Of a stretch of DNA of 64,000 nt, positions 1 through 11,165 are shown piece by piece. The DNA comes from Ligustrum vulgare (Eukaryota > Streptophyta > Magnoliopsida > Lamiales > Oleaceae), in contig OY743173.1 in assembly GCA_963555705.1 (NCBI GenBank), positions 149,001 through 213,000 of the forward strand, in the 5' to 3' direction. The number at the start of each line of letters is the position of its first letter. The stretch's first letter is position 1. The notes beneath the pieces are model-generated. The model saw nothing but the letters and a program-made list of their open reading frames with translations, ran no database searches and had not been told where the DNA came from. Position numbers and translations under genes: made by a program.

Positions 1-130
1 CTTGGCTGGGGGTTTGGAAAAATTCAGGCTGCCAGAAGGGGTTCAATTGGTACACTCTACATCTTGTTGCTGACCTTGCAGCCCTCCTCCAGGTCAAGCG
101 GCCATATGCTACGATGCTCTTTCTTGTGGG

Positions 131-2256
131 ATGAGGCTACCCCTGCACTCCTTCTTCAGGGCGTTGCTCAGAAGCTATAACCTATGCCCCTATCAGCTGG
201 CCCCCAACTTCTGGACACAGGCTATGGGTACTTGGCTAGTGTGGCAAGAGGTCAACCCTGACCATCCCATCTCACTGTACATCACTCATACCCTCTACAC
301 TTTGAAGAAATCGGTTATAAGGGAGAGAGATGTGAGGTCGGACGTCAAGGATTGGTATTACTTGTCTCCCAGGGGCTCGTATCCTCCTGTTATCACCGGT
401 CACCCAACCTCAATAAAGAACTGGAGGAACCAGTGGTTCTGGGTTGCTGGGGAGTGGCAGAGCTCCCCTGTAGACCCTAGTCCAGAAATTACAGTTTCCC
501 GAACTCTTTCCCTACCTAGTGAGTTTTGTACTTGTTTTAGAGTCTTTAAGTGTCACGCGTCTTTTGCTCTTTAATTTCTATTCACTTTTCTTGACTGCTT
601 CCTAACATAATATCGATTTATGGCAGGGGACACTTTTGCCCGCCTCCTCCCTGACGCAAACCTAGCGGCAGTAAGGCTCTTGTTTGCTTACAAGGGCACT
701 TTCCAGGGGGTCATCCAACAAAATAAATTATTCGTTAAGCACGGTCTTATGCGAGCCATGAGTAAGTTCGCTTCCCTATTTCTGTTACATCTTGTGCTCT
801 TTCTGTTCATAACCCCGTTTTCCTTCTTCTCTTGCTAGGTTCCAAGGAATTCCCGAAGATTTCTCTAAAGGGCCTCATGGCTACGAAGATCCCTCCTGTC
901 CTTCGCCATGGCAGTGAAGTTGAAAGGAAACAGAAAATGGTACTGGCCAACCTGCAAGTTAGGGTGGCGAAGGAGGTGTCCGAGGCGTCTACAGCCCAAC
1001 TTCAGGCTCCCCTTCCAGCCTTACTGCCACCACCCACTCTGCTGCTAGTGGGCCCTCAGCAGCCTAGCGTAGAAAAGGGGGCTGTTCCTAAAGGAGTCCC
1101 CACAAAGGGGAAAGGGAAGAGGTCCGATAGAGGGGGCTCTAAGAGGGAGAGGGAGGCTAAGGATGCTTCTGTACCATACTCCTTCTCCGAGGATATTCCT
1201 GAGCGGGTATCCGAGGAGGATCCCGCTCCCTTGAAGAGGCTAAAGAGGGGTAAGGGTAAGGAATCCACCTCCACACCTCTGCCACCAATGATTGAAGACT
1301 TGGAGGACAAGCCATCTGTTCCCATTCCAGACTTGGCTTATGAAGTGACACCTGAGGGGGCAGAAGAACTTAAGCGCATTAAAACCAGTATCCTCCCCAA
1401 AGATGTCACCTTCAGCCCTTCATTGTTTGACTCTCCCAGTTCTCCTCCTGCCCGGGCCGCGCTGATCACTGAACAATTTTGGACTGAGGGCTGGTCTGCC
1501 TTTTCTTCCAGTGCCAGCCCGTCCCGGAAGCTGCTCGCAGCCAAAGCAATGAACGCCAGGGCGCTGGCCCTTATTGACGAGGTGGAGTCCTCCGTGGAGG
1601 AGGCGTGGCGGGATAAGAAAGATGCTGAGACTGCTCTTCGGCATGCAAAAAACATGCTAAAGGAGATTAAAGACCTCAAAACTCAGCTGTCTATAGCCAG
1701 CAAATCTTCCTCCGAGGAGAGGGCCAACGCTAAGCTCCTTCAGGAGGATAATGACAAGTTGAAACACGACCTCCAGGCCTCTGAGTCAGACGTGGCAACT
1801 TTGTACAAGAAACTAGATGACTTCAACCGTACACGATCTATCACATTTGAGGCTCTGATCGTCGTTAACGCAGCCAAGTCCAAGCTGGAAGCTGAGGTGG
1901 CAGCAGCTAACGAGAAATTGAGGAGGGAGATGGAGGCTAAGGCAAAGGCGGAGGAGGACCTTTCCTCTTTGGAACAACACATGCAAACAAGGATTATTGA
2001 GGTTCTGGAGAAGACTGTCACGACACAGGTGGAGAACGCTTTAAGTACCAGAGTGTCTGAGGCTGTCCAGAACTTTAAAGACACTTTTGAAGAGACCCAG
2101 GCTACGAGGCTATGCAGAGGGTTTTTGGTAACATAGGGGCCATGATGGCTTTGGGTGACGTGAAAGAAGCTTTCCCAACCCTGGACTTGTCCTCTATTGA
2201 AGCCCTGTACCCCGAACCTCAAGACAAAGGCTCTTCAGAGGATGTCCCTCCGCAGT
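131..2256 (+). CDS. Antisense accessory gene of the Tat element (putative plant gypsy-type transposon protein), spliced, 5' end missing
   Basis: Three exons fit together in frame: up to 518, 627-761 and 839 onward. Introns at 519-626 (GTGAGT...CAG) and 762-838 (GTAAGT...TAG) are both phase 1. Exon 1 encodes a conserved block (RLPLHSFFRALLRSYNL, then QLAPNFW) that I recognise as the 'putative gypsy type transposon' family (Pfam Transposase_28, from memory). Exon 3 begins with a Pro/Lys/Arg-rich linker and ends in a long Glu/Lys/Ala coiled coil covering roughly its last 180 residues. Near 2100 the frame shifts by one base: the stop at 2134-2136 is bypassed and a conserved-looking tail (GYEAMQRVFGNIGAMM...) runs to a stop at 2254-2256. 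This is either a one-base indel or an unseen intron. The ATG at 131 need not be the true start, because the family extends further upstream. Function is unknown; the family is associated with Tat elements, not with DNA transposition. Confidence 0.75.
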
Positions 2257-3074
2257 GATCCTGTTTTGTATATGCCTTTCTGTTGTAATTTCTTTTTTTT
2301 TTTTTTTTTACTAAGTGCGATGGCACTTGATTTTGTAAATGTAACACTCATTCAATTTGTATATACTTTACCTTTATGAATGCAATGGTCTTCTGTGTTT
2401 AGTTTAATGCCTTAGCTTGTATGACCTTATTTGCTTAGGTGTAGATGCTTCCAAACACAAACGTTTTGTAAATACCATACAAAGATATTAAGTGTACAGT
2501 TCCTTGGACCAAAGTAGCTCAAGGCCTTCACATTTGCTTGATTAGGTCTGATTCTGACCACAAGTTTTAGTTTATATGACAACATTTGGTTAAATTTGAA
2601 TGCTTCCAAACGCAGATGCCTTTTAAACGCATTGCATGTTTAATGATCAATTTGAATGTATCCAAACGCAGATGCCTTTTAAACGCATTGCATGGTTAAT
2701 GAGTATAGTCCCTCAGATCTGAGTGATTTGAGGCATTCATGTTTACCAGTTAGATCTGATTTTGACAAACATTTGAACGTATCTAAGTCACACTTTGTAA
2801 GATCTGTATACACAATTTTGTATGAACTCCGTTTGATTGTACTAACACTCCCAATCCTTACGTAGTGATCGTAGTGTAGGCTTATAAGAGTCCCTTATTT
2901 TTAATAAACTTCATGCATGGCGTATACGTATGGTGTTATAACCAGAATAATCTTGGAATTTGTATTTATCCATTATGTTTATCTAATTAGTAACTGGTGT
3001 AATCCTTAATGTAACTCACTTATGATTTTATAAAATCATATGATAATGTCGTAGCCATTGAAGAGGAATTTGAT
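2257..3074. other. Non-coding 3' region between the antisense gene and integrase
   Basis: This AT-rich stretch has no credible gene. It starts with the presumed 3' untranslated region of the plus-strand gene (a run of 18 T at 2293-2310, AATAAA-like sequence near 2903) and ends at the stop of the minus-strand integrase. Two convergent transcripts would therefore meet here. Several phrases recur, such as 'cttccaaacgcagatgcc', and one is a clear tandem pair. Confidence 0.7.
2595..2706. repeat. 56-bp tandem duplication
   Basis: The block starting TTTGAATG...CCAAACGCAGATGCC at 2595 repeats at 2651 with few changes. A looser relative lies near 2443-2463. Confidence 0.8.
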
Positions 3075-4790
3075 TCATTGAAAATAGCGACGAAGATGAT
3101 CTGTGTTCCAAGGATTACATAAAGGTACCCCAGATAGGTCCTCAATCATGTACGTTCCGAATACCACATCGGCAAAGACTTTGTAAGGGCCTTCCCAGTT
3201 ATGATCTAAAGTCCCTACTCCTGGCTTTTGAGTTGAAGGAAGAACCTTTTTGAGGACTAAGTCCCCAACATTAAAGCGTCGAATTTTTACCCTTTTGTTG
3301 TAGTATCGAGCCATCTTTTTCTGGTATCTGGCTACCACCACTTGGGAATCACCCCGTTTTTTCATGAGGAAATCCAAACTAGCCCTTTGTGCTTCTTCGT
3401 TTCTCACTTCGTCGTAACGAATTTGGCGAAGAGAAGGGATCCCAATTTCAACGGGACATACCGCCTCGGCTCCGTATGCCAATGAGAAAGGTGTTTCACC
3501 AGTAGCGGTGTGCGAGGTGGTTCGAAGTGCCCATAGTACCTGGGGGAGTTCATCTACACATGCGCCCTTTTTGGACTCCAACTTCCTTTTCAGGGTGTTT
3601 TTTATGGTCTTGTTCACAGCCTCGACCTGTCCGTTAGCCTGTGGGTGATGTGGAGATGAAAACAGTTTCTTAATTCTCAGATCGTCGCACAACTCATCTA
3701 TGCTTCTGTTTTTGAACTGTTTTGCATTGTCACTAACCAGTGAGTGTGGTATTCAGAACCGGCATATGACATTCTTCCAAATAAACTTGGTAGTGTTGGC
3801 CTCGGTGATTCTCATCAGAGGTTCCGCCTCGACCCACTTGGTGAAGTAGTCAATCGCCACTATCGCAAAGCAATTGTTACCAGCACCCCTAGGTATAGGG
3901 CCGATAATATCAACCCCCCACTTCACAAAAGGCCAAGGGCTAGTCACTACGGTTAGCTTGTGATGCGGCTGATGTGGTATGGTTGCCTGTCTTTGGCATT
4001 TATCGCACTTGCGCATAGGGATGGCAATAATACCCACGAACCCGATACCCGATGGAGACCCGACATAAATGGGCGGGGATCACCCGACTAAATGGGTTCG
4101 TGGGTAGGGTATGGAGGTAAATTTTAAAACCCGACATGGGTATGGGTCGGGTATGGGTTTTACTACAATACCCATACCCGACCCGCATACCCATTAATTT
4201 CCTTTAAAAATTATAGAATTTAAAACAAAAGTGATTGTTTAAAAAAATAAAAAAATAAAAAAAATAGAACCCAAATATCTATTGACATTGTTATCGTTTA
4301 AACCTTAATATGTTAAAACTATTAAGTTTGTTAACGTCTAAAAAAATTGTTCAAATTCGCTTGTATAATTTCAACATATAACAAGTTTTTTTCTACTCAA
4401 ATTCAAGTGAAGCCCAATATTTAATTGATTCAAGTTAATCCGGAGCACCTATAACCTATTTATAGCCTAAAAAAATAAAAAAATAATTAGTAATGGGTTT
4501 TAAATGGGTATAGAAGCAAACCCGCCTCCGACCCGCACCTGACCCACAATTTTTAAATGGGTATATGGGTAGGGTATGGAGGTTGTAAATATTTAGTGGG
4601 TAGGGCATGGGTTTGGCAAACCCGACCCATACCCGACCCATTGCCATCACTACTTGCGCACGAAGTCATGGGAGTCCTTTCGCATAATAGGCCAAAAATA
4701 TGCCCTCATGGATTTCTCATTACATACCGTCCTTCCTCTGGCCCAACACATCTCAGTAAAGGGGAGGTGTAACTCCGTTTATAAAGTAGG
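3075..4790 (-). pseudogene. Tat integrase, split by a hAT-like insertion and frameshifted
   Basis: The C-terminal part (3075-3692) reads through HHPQANGQVEAVNKTIKN, which carries the glutamate of the D,D-35-E triad, and ends in the usual C-terminal domain (GDLVLKKV...WEGPYKV). The core N-terminal part (3753-4007) has the WPFVKWGVDIIGPIP block with the first catalytic aspartate. The zinc finger's second CxxC (RKCDKCQRQ) is cut exactly at its start by the insertion at 4016-4652; the reading continues beyond it (WPIMRKDSHDF). The first His pair appears deleted just upstream near 4706, and the frame is broken at about 3700-3750, where the second aspartate should be. It cannot be functional. Confidence 0.9.
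4016..4652. mobile_element. hAT-like non-autonomous element (637 bp) with 8-bp target duplication
   Basis: The ends are inverted: TAGGGATGGCAAT at the left and, on the other strand, TAGTGATGGCAAT at the right. The element is flanked by perfect 8-bp duplications CTTGCGCA (4008-4015 and 4653-4660), the size made by hAT transposases. The subterminal parts are crowded with GGGTATGGG/CCCATACCC repeats in both orientations. The centre is AT-rich with no coding potential. It was inserted into the retrotransposon's integrase gene, so it is younger than that element. Confidence 0.93.
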
Positions 4791-5779
4791 TCGTCCAAGA
4801 GTACGAAATTGGCAGCGTATCTTTGCAACTTCCGAGCTGCCTCCGGCTCATTTGGTACTGTCTGATGCTTCAAATACGCTATCAGGGGATTCATCAAGGA
4901 TCCTTCCTCTTCCATCGCCAAAATATCCGGCCCTTGCTCAATAGAAGAAATCAGCATGTGCTCAACTGGGATCATATTGTGGAGCTCTGAATCACTGCTA
5001 CTTGCTAATTTGGACAAAGCATCGGCGTTGGAATTCTCAGTTCTGGGAATGTGCCGTAACTCCATCTTTCCGAAATGTACAGCCATATCTCTTACTTTTT
5101 TCAAGTAAGCGACCATAGCTGGTTCTTTGGTAGAAAATTGTCCATTAAATTGGCTCACAACGAGCTGCGAATCACTATTCGCCACTACGGACTTAATCTT
5201 CAAATCATTCGCAAGTCTTAGCCCAGCTAATAATGCCTCGTATTTAGCAATATTGTTTGAGGCTTTAAAGTCAAAGCGGATCACACTGTGTAGTTTGAGT
5301 CCTTCTGGGCTTATTAGCAATATTCCCCAACCAGATTGTCCCTCAGCCGAGGACCCATCAACGAACAATTTCCACTCTCGGTTGTCATCCATGTTATCAA
5401 TCATCTCGACCTCCGGTGGATGTGTGAATTCAACTATGAAATCTGCCAACGCTTGACCCTTTACAGCGGTCCGAGGCTCATAATGTAGGTCGAACTGGCT
5501 GATTTCAATCATCCACTTCATTAACCTTCCAGATACATCTGGTTTTTGCAACACCTGTCTCGTAGGAAAGTTTGTGATCACACGTATGGAGTGTGACTGA
5601 AAGTAGGGACGAATTTTGCGAGAGGCTATGATCAATGAGAGAGCAAGTTTTTCCATATCTGGGTAATGTGTCTCGGCATCCAGCATGACTTTGCTTGCAT
5701 AATATACCGAGAATTGATTCCCATCCTCCTCTCTGACCAATACCGAGCTAACAGCCTCTTTTGATACGGCTAAATACAA
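4706..5779 (-). pseudogene. Tat RNase H plus additional (archaeal-like) RNase H domain
   Basis: The first ~110 residues are the gypsy-type RNase H (YLAVSKEAVSSVLVRE, then YYASKVMLDAETHYPDMEKLAL). A second RNase H begins at about residue 135: WKLFVDGSSAEGQSGWGI (first Asp), ASNNIAKYEALLAGL (Glu), VVANSDSQLVVSQFNGQF (Asp) and NSNADALSKLAS (last Asp). All four metal-binding acids are visible in the second copy. This doubled arrangement is diagnostic of the Tat lineage. The tail leads to the integrase, but the frame ends at a stop after YVMRNP where the integrase zinc finger should start. It joins the reverse transcriptase upstream through a frameshift near 5775. Confidence 0.92.
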
Positions 5780-6908
5780 GTAGAGAGGCTCGCCGCCTGC
5801 GGTTTTGACAGTAATGGGGACTGTCCCAAGAATGCTTTCAGGTCGGAAGAAGCCTGCTCACACTCCGGTGTCCATTGAAACCGCTTCCCCCCTTTCAAGA
5901 CCTTAAAGAATGGTAAACATTTGTCAGTGGATTTGGATACAAACCGATTCAAGGCCGCAATTCTCCCCGTTAAGCTTTGCACTTCTTTTGGATTTAGAGG
6001 TGATTTCATGCTTAACAAAGCATTGATTTTATCGGGATTAGCTTCGAACCCCCTCTTATTCACCATGAATCCAAGGAATTTTCCCGATACTACCCCGAAA
6101 GCGCACTTCGCTGGGTTGAGCTTCATTCGATATTTCCTCAAAACACCAAAGGCCTCTGACAGATGGTGGATATGATCCATGGAGACCATGCTTTTGACCA
6201 GGATGTCATCGACATATACCTCCATGGTGTTCCCTAATTGTTCCAAAAACATGCGATTTACCAACCTTTGGTAGGTAGCTCCAGCATTTTTCAAGCCAAA
6301 TGGCGTAGCCTTGTAACAGTAGAGTCCTCTATCTGTAATAAACGAATTATGCTCCTTGTCCGATTCACACATGGGGATTTGATTGTACCCGGAGTAGGCA
6401 TCCATAAAGCTTAGCAGCTCATGTCCCGCTGTGAAGTCAACCAACTGATCGATCTGAGGTAATGGGAAACTATCTTTGGGACATGCCTGGTTAAAATTTG
6501 AAAATTGATACATACTCTTAGCTTCCCATTATGTTTTGGTACCAAGACAGGGTTTGATACCCACTTCGGATACCGGGACTCTCTGATAAAGCCATTTTTC
6601 AACAGCTTCGTAACCTCTTCTTTCAAGGCCTCATACTTATCAGAACTCATAGGCCTTCTCTTTTGCCTGTGCCCAGGGCTTTTAGGATCAAGCTGGAGTC
6701 TGTGACAGGCCACTTTAGGATCGATCCCAACCATGTCATCATGCTTCCATGCGAATACATCGAGGTTCTCGAGTAAGAAGCCTTTCAGCTGATCTTTGTA
6801 TTCAAGCGGTGACTCCAATCCAATCTGTAACTCCTTGATTGGGTCAAGTGGGTCTACACAGAAGCATTCCAACTTTTCAGCTGGGGTGGAGCAGCTGCTT
6901 CCCACCAT
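5770..6908 (-). pseudogene. Tat reverse transcriptase, frameshifted
   Basis: Two overlapping frames carry it. The first (6908 to ~6500) has HRLQLDPKSPGHRQKRRPMS and then LLKNGFIRESRYPKWVSNPV, fingers motifs of Ty3/gypsy RT. The second (6513-5770) has PLPQIDQLVD, LSFMDAYSGYNQIPM (first catalytic Asp), ATPFGLKNAGATYQRLVN, and VYVDDILVKS with the YVDD catalytic box, followed by the connection region. A frameshift near 6500 and another near 5775 break the polyprotein, though catalytic residues survive in the sequence. Confidence 0.93.
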
Positions 6909-7056
6909 TCGTGGGTCCAGATCTGCCAGATCTTCTTTTTAGCGTCATTGAAACATCCTCAATTTGTGAGGGTCCTCCACCCAGTCTTTCAGGGTCTGGA
7001 GCGGCTTCTACCATTGCCACATCGCTAATCATGTTTAACCTTCGATCTTGAAATTT

Positions 7057-7545
7057 TCAGATTGCGTTTGTGTAACAGGCCCGTGATTCAGTTTGACTCC
7101 CCCTTACAGTTGAAACACCATGCTCCGTGGGGAACTTCATACAAATGTATTTTGTATGCGTTGCAGCTCCCAAATCAATGAGACATGGCCTCCCAATTGA
7201 GCCATGATAGGAGGAGATTTTGTCAACAACCAAGAATTCCATAGGGATTCTGGAGAGAGTCGGTGTTTTCCCTACTTCAGTCATTAGGGTTATGGATCCT
7301 CTAGGAGTTATGCTGTTCCCCGTGAATCCATATATTGGATCCGTGACTGGAATGAGTGGAGTGCTGATCCCCATTTTATCGAAAGTTACCCCGTAAATCA
7401 CATTTACCGAGGCACCATAATCCACCATCATCCGTGACAACCCATTTCGAGCCACCACTACCCTGATAACCAATGCATCATTGTGTGGGAAGTGCACTCC
7501 GATGGCATCGTCTTGGGTAAATGTGATAGATTCTGTCCGAGGCAC
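7057..7545 (-). pseudogene. Tat aspartic protease region
   Basis: The protein has a retropepsin-like core: VDYGASVNVIY as the active-site loop (D-Y-G-A in place of the usual D-T/S-G), GFTGNSITPRGSITL as a flap-like region and IPMEFLVVDKISSYHGSIGRPCLIDLGA as the GRP hydrophobic block. It lies between gag and RT, as expected. Between this and RT (6909-7056) the reading frame is interrupted. Confidence 0.82.
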
Positions 7546-9602
7546 CCAACATGATGTGAATGGATATGGTAATTCACGTTGGCGGGCTGCTTGGCCTCTC
7601 TGATATACCTCTTTTGGGAGTTGTTTGTGCTAGGGACCTCCCAATATTGTATCAATTTCACGGATAGGAAGGTCGGCCACAGGCATAGGTGGTTCACGTG
7701 CAGCTTTAGCATGCGTCGAGGCGGTATCCTGGCCCTTGTTCCTGTCTCTTTGACAGTTGTCAATCCTCTCTTTAGTCGAGTTCTTCCACGGAGCTCTCCG
7801 ATCAGCTCGGTTGAACTTCTGGCCACCGGATTTTTGAGTTCTCCCCGTGTCGGGGGAGAAGTCACTTCCCCTTCTTCCCTGCGCCTTTTGGTCAGCTCAC
7901 ATGTGGATTTCCCTGCAATCTTCTGTCGCGTGACCGTAATATCTGTGGTAGGCGCAATAAGCCCCAATCACGGGCTGTTTTTCACTTCAGATACTTTCTA
8001 TCCTTCCTTGAGCCGTGGGAGGATTCTGGGAAGGAGTGTTGGAGTGCAAGTGGGGGATAGCGTCCATGGTTTCTACTGCATAGCTAGACCCTATCCCCGA
8101 AAACGGATGTGGCACTCCACCCTGGTTGCCGCCGATCCTATCCTTGTTTCCTCCTTTCTTGAGGGTTGCTTCATTGGAATACCCAAGATTGTATCTCCCT
8201 TGGGGGTGCTTTTCTCTATCCCTAGCCATTTCTTCCGATACGATCTCCTCCTTCATCAGGTCTACTAGAGCATTGTAATCCTTTGGTTTCCTGCTTCGGA
8301 CATCCCTCCAAAACATGCTCGTCATGTCTAGCCCTCCTTTCAAAGCGGATAACATCTTCGCCTTAGTGATATTTTCACAGATGTGCATCTCTTCAGTAAA
8401 CCAAGCTAGGTAACTTTTCAGGGATTCATCCCTTCCTTGCCTTAGATCCTGAAGGCGTTGGAGTGGGAGCTGGCCAGACCTGGAGGAAACAAAGCCATTT
8501 TTAAAGGCCATTTTCAGATCTCTCCAATTGTGGATGCTACCAGGGGGATTTTTTTGTACCATCGTATCGCACTTCCCTCAAGGGTTAAAGCAAAGGCTTT
8601 GCATTTCAGTGCCAGAGTGGCTCCAGCTATTTCCATGCTAGCATGGTAGTTTAACAGGTGATCGTCAGGGTCACCTCGGCCAGAATATTTTGCTATTTAT
8701 GGCATTTCGAAGTCATGAGGCACTGGGCACCTACGGAGGCCCTCCGTGAAGGGGCTTGTTTCCTCTTCGTCATCCAGCTCGTATGACTGTAGTTCACTGT
8801 TCTCGTCATGACCGGAATATATTGGGTCATGGTATTGGTCATAAGGTGGCGGAGCGTACTCCTGCCTTTGCGATGGCATAACGCGGCCGTAGTTTGGCTT
8901 TGCATGGGTCAGAAACTCGTTACGAGACTTGGTCCGAACTGCTTCCGCTCTCCTTTCATTCCTATTCCTAGGCTCATCCGTGGGGGCCAACCTTTCTGCC
9001 CCCGTACCATGTTGGTCCTTATGCATTTGACTCTGCGACAAGGCTTCTTCAGCGCGTTGCTCCCGCCTATTTCTAGGCTCAGCTACATTGTTCCGACCCC
9101 TTGCCTGCCTCTGAATAACCCTCCTATCTGGCTGAAGACATTGCTAGATTTTGAGGGTGAAGCCTCCCTGTGTCTAGCTGGAAGTTGGTCTTGTTCTTCA
9201 CGTGCTTCATGCTCCGGGCCTTCCTCGTAGAAGGGCTCGGATTCCACCTCGGCATATTCCTGTGGATCTTGATAATAATACGAGGCAGTGGCTGCCTCGG
9301 AGGGTTGAGTAATGTGGCTGTGGGTATTGCAGAGGCATCATAGGCTCGTTCACGACATACCCTCTAGCCATGTAGGCATTCATCGCAGCAGTCTGTTCTA
9401 TCTGCTGCTTTTGCATTTCCAGCATTTGGGCCGCCATGCGAGTCATGTCTCGCAACATACAGCGATTATGGTGCCGGCGTGGTGGGTTAGGTTGTGCCAC
9501 CCCCTCATTGGTGTTCTCATGAAGTACTTGAGGAACCTCCTCCTCGTTGTGCTGGCCACTTCTTCCCCTACGGGGGTTAATGTCTCCATCGTTCTCGTTC
9601 AT
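7458..9602 (-). pseudogene. Tat gag, broken into several frames
   Basis: The start is probably the ATG at 9602 (MNENDGDINPRRGR...), followed by a Gln/Met-rich helical stretch (RDMTRMAAQMLEMQKQQ). A middle frame (9041-8697) is charged and disordered. The conserved retrotransposon gag domain is at 8562-7987, with WRDLKMAFKNGFV, then DLRQGRDESLKSYLAWFTEEM and MLSALKGGLDMTSMFWRDV. The linker to protease (7967-7458) is Arg/Lys-rich (ELTKRRREEGEV). At least three frame changes or stops separate these parts. Its role would be capsid formation and RNA packaging. Confidence 0.85.
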
Positions 9603-9953
9603 GTTCAGAGAAATTCCTTGGCTTTAGTTTATCTTTCAAGGACAGACGGACTTTTATCTCAGTGCTCCGGGCCTTTTTCAAGGTTGCTAAACTTATCTTT
9701 CAAAGTTATAAGCCTTTTTCAAGGTGAGCAAACTTGTATTTCAAAGTTATAAAGCTTTTTCAAGGTGAGCAAACTTGTATTTCAAAGTTTTAAGCCTTTT
9801 TCAAGGGTACTAAACTTATATTTCAAAGCTTTACAATTCTCCGCTCTTTTGCAAGGAGTTACCCGTCCTTTTCCAAGACTTCCTTTCTATATGTGGATTT
9901 TCATCATGTGTTTTCGTGGTTAGCATTATGGTTTCCCACAGACGGCGCCAAAA
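9603..9953 (-). other. 5' leader of the Tat element with primer-binding site and 41-bp tandem repeat
   Basis: On the minus strand the LTR end is followed by TTT and then TGGCGCCGTCTGTGGGAA (9950-9933), a typical plant gypsy primer-binding site. The exact tRNA (Asp or Arg type) was not determined. Closer to gag, about four copies of a ~41-bp unit (GCCTTTTTCAAGG...CTTATNTTTCAAAG on plus) start at 9671, 9712, 9754 and 9794. Confidence 0.85.
9671..9835. repeat. ~41-bp tandem repeat, four copies, in the Tat leader
   Basis: Each unit contains CTTTTTCAAGG, a variable CTAAACTTAT or GCAAACTTGT, and TTTCAAAG. Spacings are 41, 42 and 40 bp. Confidence 0.85.
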
Positions 9954-10636
9954 TGTTGACCACAAAATCCGGCTGGACCTTGGACAAACACGTCTCAGCT
10001 CCTCCCTTTTGAACACGTGGATCTCCTGCGCACTGTGACAAACAATCAGGTTCCAAAGGGGGCCGAGTTGGCTCCCGTTTGCACTCTGATGCCAAAGTCA
10101 GTGCTCATTTTAAGCAAATATATATTGGGTGCGGGAAATATAAGTGTGTAAAAGAGGAAAAAGGGAGTGAGAGAAATATATCGTTAAGAGTGAGAAATTG
10201 CTAACCCCTTCCTTGGATGCAAGTGTGCTCTATTTATAGAAGGATTCATTGCCCTGGATTGCGACACCTGGCGGACTTTTACACGTGTACTCACCCTAGC
10301 TCTTGAAAGGAACAACCTTGCTTTTTAACCGTAATCATTGCTATATTTCGTAGGGGATGGGCGCCTGCCACATCTTGGTAAAGGCAGTGTCACATCTCTA
10401 ACTTCATCCCTTGTCCCATCCTTACATCCGAGGAGCTACCGTAACCACCTCGGCTAAGCATAAAGCGCCTCTACTAGCCACAAACCAGTTCGGCCAAAGG
10501 GGCTCGTGTCCCTTTCCACCTCGGCTATTGGCCCAGGGGGATAGCTTGAACTTCTAATCATGGACTAAAGTTCTTGGACCCTTATTGGGCCTTCACCGGT
10601 GGCCCAACGTGTCATATTTTGGGTACGATTTCAACA
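9954..10636 (-). mobile_element. 5' LTR of the Tat element (683 bp)
   Basis: It is bounded on plus by TGTTGA (9954) and TCAACA (10636), a 6-bp terminal inverted repeat of the usual TG...CA form, and abuts the primer-binding site. A TATA box on the minus strand (TCTATAAATA, plus 10231-10240) gives a likely promoter with a start about 30 bp further down the minus strand. Confidence 0.9.
10231..10240 (-). promoter_or_regulatory. TATA box of the Tat LTR
   Basis: The minus strand reads TCTATAAATA, a near-perfect plant TATA box, inside the LTR and about 280 bp from its internal end. Confidence 0.7.
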
Positions 10637-10886
10637 ATGATCATTGATTAACATTGAGATTTTTTTAGTAAAACAAATTTTCTCACATCTCGTAAAAAAA
10701 AGTCTTTCAATGAGTGAAAGAATTGCAAATTCATTTCTTTCAAATGATGCTGATGTGAAAGAATTAAGAAATTATATTTATTCCAAATATGTGGGGATAA
10801 GGATCATGGCAAAAGAAAATTATATTATGCTTATAGTGGAGACAATAATATTTTCTAACAAAAACATCAATAACACAATTAAGGTT
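10637..10886. other. Unclassified AT-rich sequence between the Tat LTR and the CACTA element
   Basis: No gene is visible. It contains the hairpin CTTTCAATGAGTGAAAG at 10704-10720, which recurs with one change at 44374-44390 in the probable copia-type remnant. Together with 19173-19866 it was a single sequence before the CACTA insertion. Confidence 0.5.
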
Positions 10887-11165
10887 CACTAGTACAGGCA
10901 GACTCATTCGCTCAGTTGTAAAATACAACACGCGTCAGTTGTATAGGCGATGTATATGGCGCAGACGTGTAATGTCTTGACTTTACGCTTTAGTTGTTGG
11001 TCGATACCTAAAGTTAGGCTCTAGGCGGTCAATTTTAAATAATACAACCGATGCCTAAAGCCTAACTTTAGGCATTGGTTGTAAATATTACAACCGATGT
11101 TACAACCGATACCTAAAGTTAGGTTGTAGGCATCAGTTGTATTATTTAAAACCGACACCTAAGGT
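10887..11165. repeat. Left terminal and subterminal repeats of the CACTA element
   Basis: After the terminal repeat come several direct and inverted copies of a motif close to ACAACCGATRCCTAAAG. Two form a long hairpin at about 11044-11082 (ACAACCGATGCCTAAAG, 5-base loop, CTTTAGGCATTGGTTGT). Subterminal repeats like these are binding sites for TNPA-type proteins in known CACTA elements. Confidence 0.85.

Larger units (their letters stand above)
1..10636 (-). mobile_element. Tat-clade Ty3/gypsy retrotransposon, decayed, 3' LTR outside window
   Basis: Read on the minus strand, this is an LTR (9954-10636), a primer-binding site, gag, aspartic protease, reverse transcriptase, RNase H, a second RNase H, integrase, and then a long 3' region holding a gene in the opposite direction. 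The second, complete RNase H after a degraded first one, and an antisense gene after integrase, are known traits of the Tat lineage (Tat, Grande, Retand, Ogre). The coding region is broken by several frameshifts, stops and a deletion, and a hAT-like element sits in the integrase. The left end, with the polypurine tract and 3' LTR, lies before position 1, so the target duplication cannot be confirmed; ATGAT at 10637-10641 would be the right-hand copy. Confidence 0.9.

Noticed and set aside
7579..8268. Plus-strand 229-residue frame across the Tat gag region
   Set aside because: It is the reverse of a well-supported gag/linker sequence and has no recognisable domain.
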